Assembly (NCBI GenBank): GCA_964387325.1
Contig: CAYLYE010000179.1
Span: forward strand, 1-13,274
Reading direction: 5' to 3'
Source: CAZZBK01 sp964387325
GTDB taxonomy: Bacteria > Planctomycetota > Planctomycetia > Pirellulales > PNKZ01
DNA length: 13,274 bases
Below are positions 1 to 8,906 of the stretch, one piece after another. Below the pieces are notes generated by a model. That model was not told the origin of the DNA and made no database searches. It worked only from the letters and a program-made list of their open reading frames with translations. Numbering within the stretch: the first letter of the stretch is position 1; the number at the start of each line of letters is the position of its first letter. A program made the position numbers and the translations under genes.

Positions 1-1465
1 CCACCCCGGCAAAATCGATCGGCAAGAGCGTGGCAAGCGGCGTGTCGCGGTAGCCCAACGGATTGAACAGAGGACCGGCCAGGAACACGACACCGCCCCC
101 TTTCTGGGTCACGAAGGCGGCCAGGTTTTGCAGCATCGACGCGCTCAAGAACGATGGGTCGACATCCCCAAACAGGATCACGTCGTATTCGAAGAGTTCT
201 TCACGCCGCACAGGAAACACCGGCAGCGCGGTCGCATCGGTCGAAGTGTAATCTCCGTCGGCCTCTTGCAACACGGTGCGCAGTGAGATCGTCGAATCGC
301 GTTGCAGCATGTGTTTGAGGTACCGGAACTCATAGTTCGGATACGACTGCACGAGCAGCGTGCGGATTTGCTCCTTGCGAACGCTGACGCTCCGCCCCTG
401 CATGTTGTTGTCGGCCTTAACTTCTTGCGCGTCGGCCTCGACCTCGAGCAGGTACTCGAAGTCGCCGACTTTTGTGGGCCGATAGGGGACCGAAATCTTC
501 TGAGGTTTGTTGTCGGGCCCGACCGTAAACGCTCGCCGCGCAAGGGTCTCGCCGGTCCCTTTTTCTTTCAGCGTCACATTGACACTGCGCCCCTCGTAGC
601 CGGCGCCGGTCAGCTTGGCCTCGAAGTTAATGAGGTCGTCGACGAACACGACCTCATCGACCAACAGATCGGTCAGCTCCAAATCGCGCAGCGGGGTGCG
701 TGAGCCGATCGCCACGGTGAACAGCGGCACCCCTTTTCGACGGGCCAGCGTCGTGGCGTCGGCGAGTGTCTCGCCGTCGGTCGTGATGCCGTCGCTGAGC
801 AAAATGATCGCCGCGGGAGGCGCACCGCGCAGGTCGTTGAGCACGCTACGAATGCCCAGCCCGAGCCGCGAGTTTTCTCCGATCGGTTCGAGCTGCCGCA
901 AGTTGTCGAGGAGCGCGGGAACATCGCCCGACTGCACTCGAGCCGCGTCGCTCAGGTAGTACAATTTGAGTTTGTAACGGTTCTGGATTGTATTGAGCAG
1001 CGTCGCGTTGTCGGCAAGCAAGACGCTCTTGGCCAGCGTGAGGCGGCGCTGGTCGTTCGTCTGCGCGGAGCGGAGCAAATCGGCGATCGTCGACTTGAGC
1101 TCGCTCTCGTCATAGTGGTCAGCAATGCCCATGCTGGCTGAGTCGTCGACGAGCACGACGACGTGCGGCAGGCCGGTTCGCTCGCGCGGCAAGATGAACT
1201 GTGCGAGCATGAAGAGCACAATGCCGATCACGAGCAGCCGCAGCGTAACGAGCCCCACGCGGGCCAAACGCCGCACGCCGGCCCCTTCGCGCTGATGTGC
1301 AATCACGACCAGCATGACCACGGCCACGCCCAAGAGCAGCGTCTGCCACGGGGCCAACGGCCAGGCGTGTCGTAGCGACCAGACGGTTCCCTCGCCCGAG
1401 GCGTTTTCTGGCGACGGATAAAACCACTCCAACAGCGATTTGAGCCATTCGGCGGCGGTGTTCAT
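1..1465 (-). CDS. Membrane VWA-domain protein with C-terminal GATase-like fold (3' end cut by window edge)
   Basis: Reading down from the ATG at 1465 gives 488 codons without a stop, so the gene runs off the left edge. Two hydrophobic segments (about residues 42-56 and 71-92) precede a VWA domain. Its MIDAS motif is D107-D-S-A-S111 and the later S224-D225 pair is present. Residues 270-360 look like an Ig/CARDB-type beta domain (V-x-F-x-D, V-N-V-T-L). From about 366 there is an alpha/beta region resembling class I glutamine amidotransferase-like domains, with Y-D-V-I-L-F-G and a G-G-G-V-V-F-L strand-turn. It has no cysteine where a GATase nucleophile would sit, so I infer it is non-catalytic. 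The start codon overlaps the BatA stop as ATGA (1462-1465), which suggests translational coupling. It probably acts in the envelope with MoxR. Client and exact function are unknown. Confidence 0.9.
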   Translation of the reverse strand, partial: MNTAAEWLKSLLEWFYPSPENASGEGTVWSLRHAWPLAPWQTLLLGVAVVMLVVIAHQREGAGVRRLARVGLVTLRLLVIGIVLFMLAQFILPRERTGLPHVVVLVDDSASMGIADHYDESELKSTIADLLRSAQTNDQRRLTLAKSVLLADNATLLNTIQNRYKLKLYYLSDAARVQSGDVPALLDNLRQLEPIGENSRLGLGIRSVLNDLRGAPPAAIILLSDGITTDGETLADATTLARRKGVPLFTVAIGSRTPLRDLELTDLLVDEVVFVDDLINFEAKLTGAGYEGRSVNVTLKEKGTGETLARRAFTVGPDNKPQKISVPYRPTKVGDFEYLLEVEADAQEVKADNNMQGRSVSVRKEQIRTLLVQSYPNYEFRYLKHMLQRDSTISLRTVLQEADGDYTSTDATALPVFPVRREELFEYDVILFGDVDPSFLSASMLQNLAAFVTQKGGGVVFLAGPLFNPLGYRDTPLATLLPIDFAGV

Positions 1466-3663
1466 GACGAGCGTCGCCCCCAGTACGAGGCCAGTGACGA
1501 CTCGAACAACAAGAGCACGACCGCCGTGGCCAGCAACCACTCGTGGAACGTGCGACGACGGATGAGCGCCTCGTCATCGTTATTCGCCAAGTCCTGCCAA
1601 TCAGTCCGCAGCAAGTAACTCACTCCGGGCCACACGTGCTGCTTGAGCTCATCGGCCTCGATCCGCGACAGGTCGCTTTCGCTCGTGTCGACGTTCACGG
1701 CAAACGAGTCCACACGGGTCGTGGGCGACGAGTAGCTCGCCTGATACACGCCGCTCGTGAGCGTGTCGGCAAACGACCAGCCGCTGTCATCACTGCCGGA
1801 CGCGACACGCACCGTCGACGACTCGTCGTTCGGAGTGCGAATGACGACCGTGCTCTGATTAACGAGTTCGCGGCTGTTGCTCCCGAGCGGAGAGCCGACG
1901 AGCACGTTGTGGTCTTGGGCCTGACCGCGGACGACCCACGCGAGCATTTCCTGCACGATGGGCAAATAGCTGGGCCAAACCGGCATGGCGGTCCAACTCG
2001 TGTCGGCCGACGTGGCACAGACGATGACCCGGCCACGGTGGACCGGCGCCTCGACCACGGCACTCTCGCCTGAATCGAACGCCAACACGACCTGCGCGCG
2101 GTCATGCCCGGTCGTATCGAGCTGCACGTAGCGTTGGATCGGCGTGGTGATGAGGCCAGCTTGCTCTTGATTGCGGAACGGCTCGACGATCGGATGACGA
2201 TATTCGAGCGGATTGAACTGATACTGGCCGGCGGCCGCGACCGCGCCGAGGGTGACGGGCAACAACCGCTCGCCACTCATGGCCTGGTTGCCCAACACGC
2301 GATTGTAACTCTCGCTTTGCACCTGATCGCCGAGAAAGACGACGAGCCCGCCGCCGCGCTTGAGGTATGACGCCAACACGCCCCCCTCGGTCTGTGTGAA
2401 CTGCGCGACGTTGACCAGAAACACGGCATCGTATGCCGATAGGTCGCTCTCGACCAAGGCGCTTTCCAACACCACGTCGACACGCACGATCGAGCGGTCG
2501 TTCTGATCGCTGGCCGGCGAGAGCGCGAGGGCCAAGTACTCGGTCCCCGAGCGTCGCGCGGCCGAGGCGGGTTGCCCGTTGACGCACAGCACCCGCAACT
2601 GTTCCTTGACGCCGACGCTGAGCCAGCGATGGTTGTCGATCGAGAGCAGGTCGTTGGCCAGCCGAACCTCGACCACGCGGTCACCCGGTGTGTCGAAGCG
2701 ATACTCGAACAGTGCGGTGGCTTGCCCACCGGGGTCTAGATCGACATGATCTTCGCCCACGCGCCGGTTGTCGACGAACAGCTCGACAAGCTGTCGCGGC
2801 TTGGCTTGTCGGCCGAAGTTGCGCACATCGGCCTCGATGGTCACGTCGCGAGCCGTCGTCGCGAAGGGATCAACGGTCGCGACGCGGGTAATGGCCCCGT
2901 TTTCGGTATCATCCTGGCCCAAGTCGATAACGGCAAGCGAGGCTTGCTGGGAGAGACGCTTGGCCCGATCGAGAAAGGCTTGTCCCGACGGCTGCGCAAG
3001 GTCGACGGCCCAGGTGTTGCGTCCGAGATCGCTGAGGATGTACACCTCTTCGCGGAGGAGACGCGGTTGTTCGAGGCGAGCAGCTTGCAACAGTTCTTCG
3101 ACCTTGGCGAGTGTGGCGACCAGATCGGCGCCACCGTGCGGCAAGCGGAGATTTTCGATCTCGGCACGGAAGTCGAGCGGCTCGAAGGCCGGGGTGCCCA
3201 CGACGACCCGCGGCGGCGAGCCGAGCAACACGAGCGTAAAGCCATCGCCCTGGACACTCTCGCGAACGATGCGTTCGGCGAGCTGCTTTGCCTGCTCGAA
3301 ACGACTCTTATCGCTCGGTTGATAGGCCATCGAGTACGAGCCGTCGATGACGATCATCTTATGGGCTCGATCGCCGCTCCGCAGACGCAGAGCGGCTTGC
3401 TGACAGCCGGGCTCGGCCAGCGCCAGTACAACCAGCGCGACGATGAGCATGCGAACGGCGAGCAGAATCCACTGCTCGAGCAGGATGCGACGGCTATTCT
3501 TGCGCATGGCCGCGAGCAGATATTGCATGGCGGCCCATTGCATCTCGCGATACTTGCGCTTGCTGAGCAGGTGGATGATGAGCGGGGCCATGATGGCAGC
3601 ACCCCAGCCCAGCATCAGCGGGTGGCTCACAAAGGCGATCGGCGTTAAGACACTGAGAAACAT
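1462..3663 (-). CDS. BatA-type aerotolerance/VWA membrane protein with extra periplasmic domains
   Basis: A 733-residue protein. The N-terminus matches the BatA family: F-V-S-H-P-L near residue 11, a first membrane helix ending I-I-H-L-L-S-K-R, then a second helix at about 62-83 ending A-L-A-E-P. A VWA domain follows with MIDAS D107-G-S-Y-S111 and S211-D212. Residues about 255-350 look like a beta-sandwich (CARDB-like). Residues about 355-575 form a GATase-like alpha/beta domain (Y-D-A-V-F-L-V, G-G-G-L-V-V-F-L) without a nucleophile cysteine. A C-terminal membrane helix lies at about 705-727. It is much longer than classical BatA, which is about 330 residues. It starts 4 bp after the DUF58 stop, with GGTGA about 9 nt upstream of ATG. 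In the family, Bat proteins work with MoxR ATPases; the role here is inferred. The domain calls after VWA are by pattern and less certain than BatA/VWA itself. Confidence 0.93.
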   Translation of the reverse strand: MFLSVLTPIAFVSHPLMLGWGAAIMAPLIIHLLSKRKYREMQWAAMQYLLAAMRKNSRRILLEQWILLAVRMLIVALVVLALAEPGCQQAALRLRSGDRAHKMIVIDGSYSMAYQPSDKSRFEQAKQLAERIVRESVQGDGFTLVLLGSPPRVVVGTPAFEPLDFRAEIENLRLPHGGADLVATLAKVEELLQAARLEQPRLLREEVYILSDLGRNTWAVDLAQPSGQAFLDRAKRLSQQASLAVIDLGQDDTENGAITRVATVDPFATTARDVTIEADVRNFGRQAKPRQLVELFVDNRRVGEDHVDLDPGGQATALFEYRFDTPGDRVVEVRLANDLLSIDNHRWLSVGVKEQLRVLCVNGQPASAARRSGTEYLALALSPASDQNDRSIVRVDVVLESALVESDLSAYDAVFLVNVAQFTQTEGGVLASYLKRGGGLVVFLGDQVQSESYNRVLGNQAMSGERLLPVTLGAVAAAGQYQFNPLEYRHPIVEPFRNQEQAGLITTPIQRYVQLDTTGHDRAQVVLAFDSGESAVVEAPVHRGRVIVCATSADTSWTAMPVWPSYLPIVQEMLAWVVRGQAQDHNVLVGSPLGSNSRELVNQSTVVIRTPNDESSTVRVASGSDDSGWSFADTLTSGVYQASYSSPTTRVDSFAVNVDTSESDLSRIEADELKQHVWPGVSYLLRTDWQDLANNDDEALIRRRTFHEWLLATAVVLLLFESSLASYWGRRSS

Positions 3664-4526
3664 TCCGTTATTTCACCCGATTCATGCGCCGCGCGAGGTA
3701 CGTGTTCAGCACCAGATCGAGTGACTGATCGGTGCGCATTTCGACGTAATCGATGCGTTGGGCGCGACACCCTTGCCGCACGGCCTTGGTGAAGGCCTGA
3801 AACTCTTCGAGGTACGCCTGACGCAGCGCCCGCGGATCGGCGAGCACGTCGGCGAAGCCTTCGAGCCCCTGAAACATCGTCATCTGCTTGAACGGAAAGT
3901 CCAGCTCGGCCGGGTCGAGCACGTGAAACACGATCACCTCGTGACGCCGATGGCGAAAATGCTTGAGCCCCGCGAGCATGCTGGCCACATCGTCGAACAA
4001 ATCACTGAACACGATCACGACGCCGCGCTTCTTGAATCGCTCGGCGAGGTCATGAAAGATCGGACCGGTGGCCGTTTTGCGCTCGGGGACCGTTTCTTGC
4101 ATCACGTGCAGCAGTTGCTTGAGATGCGACGGCGAACTGCTGGCCCGCACGAGGGCGCGGAGTTCGCGATCAAACGTGGCCAAGCCGACGCTGTCTTGCT
4201 GCTGTAAGACGAGGAACGCCAAGGCCGCGGCCGCGCACTGGGCATACTCGAGCTTCGAGAGCGCTGCGGCGTCGCTGCGATAGCGCATGCTCTCACTCGT
4301 GTCGAGCAGTAGATAGCTGACGAGGTTCGTCTCTTCTTCGTACTGTTTGAGATAAAACTTGTCGGTCTTACCGAAGACCTTCCAATCGACGTAACGCAGG
4401 TCGTCGCCGCTCACGTACTCGCGATGCTCGGCAAACTCGATCGAGAAACCATGGTACGGACTACGATGGACGCCGGCGACATAGCCGTCGACGATCGTGC
4501 GGGCCCGCAGTTCCAGACCGTGCAGA

Positions 4527-5582
<1,056 letters not shown>

Positions 5583-5622
5583 GAATGGGTTCTCAGTTTT
5601 CGGTGTGAGGTTTGATGTTCGA

Positions 5623-5719
5623 TCGTTAGCCGCGCTCTTGCAGCGAAGCGTGTTAAGGAGCGAGTGACGTTCTCACGTTGGCCGCCCTGACGCGCTCCGC
5701 TACGCGTCGCGGCTAACGA
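5623..5719. repeat. 97-bp imperfect palindromic element between the propeller gene and moxR
   Basis: The spacer 5583-5749 is bounded inside by a perfect 12-bp inverted repeat, TCGTTAGCCGCG at 5623-5634 and its complement at 5708-5719. The arms continue to match imperfectly inward: G-C/T-A-G-C-G-A/G-A-G-C-G is shared by both arms, mostly with transition differences. A smaller inverted pair, GTGA and TCAC, lies near the centre. Such a structure could fold in RNA as a long hairpin and separate the propeller message from the moxR message. It looks like a REP- or MITE-type dispersed repeat, but only one copy lies in this window. Confidence 0.6.
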
Positions 5720-5732
5720 CACTCCTCCACTC

Positions 5733-5757
5733 CAGTCTCCAGTCTCGTTTCAGTCTC
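5733..5757. repeat. Three copies of CAGTCTC at the 3' end of the propeller gene
   Basis: CAGTCTC occurs at 5733-5739, directly again at 5740-5746, and once more at 5751-5757. The last copy overlaps the final codons and the TGA stop of the propeller gene (GAGACTGA on the minus strand). It is a short degenerate direct repeat beside the palindrome. Function is unknown, and it may be simple-sequence drift. Confidence 0.5.
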
Positions 5758-7936
5758 GATTCTGCTCGAAGGCAAATATCTGCTGATCGGTGACAATCAA
5801 CAAGTGCTGTTGGGCGACAATCAAATGCCCGCCCCGCACATTGCGGGTATTGAGCAACTCGATCGGCTGCCGCTCCAGTGGCAAGGCGGTCTGCTGATCA
5901 AACACGTGAATGGCCTCGGCCGTGGGAAAGTAGATCGAGTCTCCCACCAACACGCCGCGACCAAAACCGAACGGTGATTGCCCCTGCGGCGGCCACTGGG
6001 GGGCGACCAATTTGCCGGCCCGCGACTGCTCTTGTGGGTTGTCGGCTCGATAATCGGTGCGGAACGCCCAGACCGAAGAACCGCTGGCGATCAGGTTCCC
6101 CTGAGCGACGCCGAGCAAGTGGATGGCGTTGTTCGCGAGGCCGGTTTCCCACAACAGCTCGCCGGTGTGCGCATCGAGAGCGAGGATCTGCTCGCTGTCG
6201 CTGGGCGCGACGAAGAGTCGCTCACGGTCGTAAATACAAGGATTCAAGTCGCGATAGAAATGCAGGTGTGCGTCGCTCGCCTCACCCCCTTTGGCGCGCG
6301 GGTAGCGATAGATCCAGTGGACGTGGCCGTCACTCCGGGAGAGCGCGGCAATGGCTCCTTGGTTGGTGTTGTAGTACACCGTGTCGCCGTGCAGCGTGAC
6401 GAGATTGTGCGTGATCTCTTCATACTGACCTTGGCCGGGCGTTTCGCTGCTACAGATAAAGCGCCGCCAGCGTGGCTTGCCGGTACGAGCGTCGAAGCTG
6501 GCGACAAAGGCCTGCGGACGAATATCGCTGCGCCGCATACCAACATAAATCGACTCGCCGTCGCACAGCGGAGGTCCCTCGAAGGCCCATTTATCTCCCT
6601 CGGCACGATCGTCGCCGGGAGTGATTTCCCAGAGCAGACTCCCTTCGCTCTCCAGGTCGAGGCACACCAGGCTGCTCGACCCCTGATGCGATGTCTGCCG
6701 CTCGTTGAAACACGTGACGGGATTGCCCGTGCGCACGAACAATTTGTTCCCTTGCGACGAGAGCGTGAACCGCTGCGTGCCCAACCGCGGATTCTGATGC
6801 GACGAGGGCAACGGTCCACCGATCAGTCCGCGCAGGTCGAGCGGATTGTTGGCCCAGGCGGGCTCGCCCGTTTTCAAATCGAAGGCATGAATTTGATCGG
6901 CGCCGCCGTCGACGGTGTGAACGAACACGCGCTCGCCGACGACGATCGGGTGGTAACTCAGCGGTTGCAACGGATTCTCGGCCACCCCTTTGCCACTGGG
7001 CCAGGGATAATTTCGTGCCGGAGGCTTGGGGAGCTTCTGCATCCATTTCATCGCAGACAAGTCGATCGTGCCGTCGATGGTGCGTTGCCGCGCACTCGCC
7101 CCGCCAAAGGTCGTGTGCTCGGTCAAGCGCGCGTTGAACGCTAAGCGACCCACGTCGGCCGCGAGACGGTTGAGCAACTCGACATAGTTGCCGCTACGCC
7201 CCCCCAGCCGTCCGGTGGCGGTCGCGTGCAAGGCGCTAAATTGCGCCAACTCGTGGGTTGCGGTCGCCGTGTCTCCGGCAAGCAACTGCACGAGCACGAG
7301 CCGAGCGCGGATCGCCGCGAGATCGATGTCGGTGTCAGGATAGACCAGCCGGGTCAACGGTCCGTTCGGACGTGACTTGTGCGGCAACAATTGCTCCCAG
7401 GCACTACGGGCCAGCGAGAACTCGCCTCGTTCGAGCGCCAGTTCTCCCAGCGCCAAGAGCGCGTCGTCCCCCGAGCGACTGCAGTACCACTGCTCAACTA
7501 TCTGCCGCAACAGCCGTTCATCGCGCTGGGCGATGCCTTGGTCATACCACTGTTTCGCCAACGGGTCGGCCTGCTGCCGATACAGGGCCAGCGCCGGGGG
7601 CGGAAGGTCGGCAATCAACAAATGCGTGTACTCGCGCACACTCAGATACCGTCCTTCGGCGACCGAGAGGACCTTGTCAGCGTGCCCCTCGGCAATCAGC
7701 CGCAGGGTGTCAATCGCATCGGACCATTGTTCGTTCGTCAGAAAAGCGTGAAACTGCTCGAGATGCTTCTTGGCAGCCGAGCCGGCCTCGTCGAACGTGA
7801 CATTGTTGGGCAGTTCGAGGGCGGGTCCCAGCGATTGGGAGAAGAATTGCCCCTGAACCAATGACGGGACCGTCAGCAGGCTGCCCAGCAGCAGTAGAGT
7901 CGGCACCAATTTTCCTGGTCGCCGCAAAGTACGCAT
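5750..7936 (-). CDS. Secreted PQQ-like beta-propeller repeat protein
   Basis: The protein has 728 residues from ATG at 7936. I prefer this start because AAGGTG (7943-7948) lies 6 nt upstream; the in-frame GTG at 7945 falls inside that ribosome site. A signal peptide is visible: R-R-P-G-K, a leucine-rich core, then V-Q-G before Q-F-F. Residues about 45-270 are helical with TPR-like wording (L-A-L-G-E-L-A-L-E-R-G-E-F). From about 290 to the end come propeller blades with PQQ-like signatures such as A-F-D-L-K-T-G-E-P-A-W, S-F-D-A-R-T-G-K-P-R-W and A-L-D-A-H-T-G-E-L-L-W. Families of this kind rarely bind PQQ, so the name describes fold only, and I see no quinoprotein dehydrogenase signature. The protein is exported, probably to the periplasm. 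It is co-directional with the MoxR cluster, but the 167-bp gap with a palindrome makes a shared transcript uncertain. Confidence 0.92.
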   Translation of the reverse strand: MRTLRRPGKLVPTLLLLGSLLTVPSLVQGQFFSQSLGPALELPNNVTFDEAGSAAKKHLEQFHAFLTNEQWSDAIDTLRLIAEGHADKVLSVAEGRYLSVREYTHLLIADLPPPALALYRQQADPLAKQWYDQGIAQRDERLLRQIVEQWYCSRSGDDALLALGELALERGEFSLARSAWEQLLPHKSRPNGPLTRLVYPDTDIDLAAIRARLVLVQLLAGDTATATHELAQFSALHATATGRLGGRSGNYVELLNRLAADVGRLAFNARLTEHTTFGGASARQRTIDGTIDLSAMKWMQKLPKPPARNYPWPSGKGVAENPLQPLSYHPIVVGERVFVHTVDGGADQIHAFDLKTGEPAWANNPLDLRGLIGGPLPSSHQNPRLGTQRFTLSSQGNKLFVRTGNPVTCFNERQTSHQGSSSLVCLDLESEGSLLWEITPGDDRAEGDKWAFEGPPLCDGESIYVGMRRSDIRPQAFVASFDARTGKPRWRRFICSSETPGQGQYEEITHNLVTLHGDTVYYNTNQGAIAALSRSDGHVHWIYRYPRAKGGEASDAHLHFYRDLNPCIYDRERLFVAPSDSEQILALDAHTGELLWETGLANNAIHLLGVAQGNLIASGSSVWAFRTDYRADNPQEQSRAGKLVAPQWPPQGQSPFGFGRGVLVGDSIYFPTAEAIHVFDQQTALPLERQPIELLNTRNVRGGHLIVAQQHLLIVTDQQIFAFEQNRD

Positions 7937-7942
7937 GTCCGT

Positions 7943-7948
7943 CACCTT
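7943..7948 (-). promoter_or_regulatory. Ribosome binding site deciding the propeller gene start
   Basis: AAGGTG on the minus strand, 6 nt before the ATG at 7936. The alternative GTG start at 7945 is the end of this same motif, so it would have no room for a ribosome site of its own. Confidence 0.6.
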
Positions 7949-8032
7949 GGCCCAACCCAGGGCTGCGAACCCGACGGCGCACGCTGCACCGCGCGGAGTG
8001 ACGGCCCTTCCGTGACCGTCTTACATTACATA

Positions 8033-8061
8033 AGTATAGGCAAATCTGGAATTTACGGGAA
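8033..8061 (-). promoter_or_regulatory. Possible promoter for the propeller gene
   Basis: In an AT-richer patch of otherwise GC-rich DNA, TATACT (8033-8038, minus strand) matches five of six bases of a sigma-70 -10 box. A weak -35, TTCCCG, lies at 8056-8061 with a 17-bp spacer. It would give a leader of about 90 nt. The -35 match is poor, so this is only a candidate. Confidence 0.3.
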
Positions 8062-8138
8062 GAAGAAATAGTGATCCACGCCGAGCAGCCCCCCTGCCCG
8101 CGATCTCGTCCTTGACCGCCAGGCTATTACCCGCGCAA

Positions 8139-8315
8139 CTACCGTGTCCCAGCGTGGGTTTCGAGCAAATGCCCTATCCCGAACAGACACACGCACCCCG
8201 CCAACCAGAGCAATTCCTGGTAGCCGTACGGTAGCACGCCTACCATATTGAGTAAAATAGCCAATGGAGCCGCGACGAGCCCCACGAGTTTGAGCAGATG
8301 AGCGAATCGGCGCAT
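8139..8315 (-). CDS. Small hydrophobic membrane protein, 58 residues
   Basis: The ATG at 8315 opens a 58-codon frame ending TAG at 8139-8141. The protein starts M-R-R-F-A-H-L-L-K-L-V-G and has two hydrophobic stretches (about residues 9-27 and 33-49). They are separated by a short turn with P-Y-G-Y-Q-E, and the tail is G-H-L-L-E-T-H-A-G-T-R. An in-frame TAG six codons upstream fixes the ATG as the only good start. The ribosome site is weak. Reasons to believe it: it fills the otherwise empty strand-switch region, the positively charged N-terminus followed by clean membrane segments looks selected, and I recall similar short R-x-A-H-L-L-K-L proteins in planctomycetes. I do not know the function. 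It could share regulation with the propeller gene 200 bp downstream. Confidence 0.6.
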   Translation of the reverse strand: MRRFAHLLKLVGLVAAPLAILLNMVGVLPYGYQELLWLAGCVCLFGIGHLLETHAGTR

Positions 8316-8342
8316 GGCTGCGAGGCGGTACTAGAAGAGGAA

Positions 8343-8371
8343 TTGCGGCGGTCCCTGGAGCAGAAGATAAC
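8343..8371 (+). promoter_or_regulatory. Weak candidate promoter for the DUF983 gene
   Basis: TTGCGG (8343-8348) and GATAAC (8366-8371) are separated by 17 bp, giving three of six and four of six matches to sigma-70 boxes. It would place the start of transcription about 50 nt before the DUF983 ATG. It lies in the 112-bp gap between the divergent small membrane gene and DUF983. Confidence 0.2.
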
Positions 8372-8427
8372 AGATGCTCCCGCCCCGCGTCGTGGGCTGG
8401 CAACCACAATTTTCTTGAGATCGCCTC

Positions 8428-8790
8428 ATGTCGATTCCCTCGGTCGTGTTTCGTGCCGCTCGATTGCGTTGCCCACGTTGTGGCGAGGGGCGGCTGTTCC
8501 TGGGGCCGTTCCGCATGCGCGACGAGTGCGACCACTGCGGGCTGTCATTTGCCCGCGAGCCGGGTTACTTCCTGGGCTCGATCTATTTCAATTACGGGCT
8601 GACGGCCCTGCTGACGACGGCGGCCTTTTTCATCGGCTTTTTCGTGCTGGAGATTCCCGACCGCACGCTGCTCTGGTCGCTCGCCGTGTTTTGTGTGTTG
8701 TTCCCGCTCTGGTTCTTTCGTTACGCCCGCGCGTTGTGGATGGGCTTTGACGAAATGATCGACCCGCAAGGCCGCAAAGACGTGCCGTAG
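8428..8790 (+). CDS. DUF983 zinc-ribbon membrane protein
   Basis: A 120-residue protein of typical family length. Two C-x-x-C pairs, C15-P-R-C18 and C34-D-H-C37, would form a zinc ribbon. They are followed by the family's F-A-R-E-P-G-Y-F-L-G-S-I-Y-F-N-Y-G stretch (41-57). Two membrane helices lie at about 52-74 and 80-97, and a short soluble tail contains F-D-E-M-I-D-P. The four cysteines and the helix order match DUF983. The biochemical role of the family is not established; some members sit near cytochrome oxidase genes, which are absent here. The ATG at 8428 has only a weak GAG upstream. The gene is divergent from the 58-residue membrane gene and is followed after 116 bp by the LarA homologue. 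Confidence 0.93.
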   Translation: MSIPSVVFRAARLRCPRCGEGRLFLGPFRMRDECDHCGLSFAREPGYFLGSIYFNYGLTALLTTAAFFIGFFVLEIPDRTLLWSLAVFCVLFPLWFFRYARALWMGFDEMIDPQGRKDVP

Positions 8791-8906
8791 GGATACCGTG
8801 CTCAGCGACACGACGACCAGGGCCTCGGCTGACAGCGACGATCGATTCGACTATCTTGAACGATGTTGTCGAGTGTCGCCCTAGCACCACGAATGTCGAT
8901 CATCGC

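Noticed and set aside
2746..3648. 300-residue open frame on the plus strand opposite the BatA gene
   Set aside because: Antisense shadow; the minus-strand frame carries the BatA and VWA motifs.
5978..7144. 388-residue open frame on the plus strand opposite the propeller gene
   Set aside because: Antisense to a protein with a signal peptide and clear propeller repeats; no recognisable domain.
8053..8535. 160-residue minus-strand frame across the strand-switch region
   Set aside because: It overlaps the DUF983 start and the small membrane gene in another frame and is arginine- and serine-rich, typical of a GC-driven shadow.
8806..8879. Imperfect inverted repeat GCGACAC/GTGTCGC between DUF983 and the LarA homologue
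   Set aside because: Short arms about 60 bp apart in a region full of CGAC words; not distinguishable from chance.
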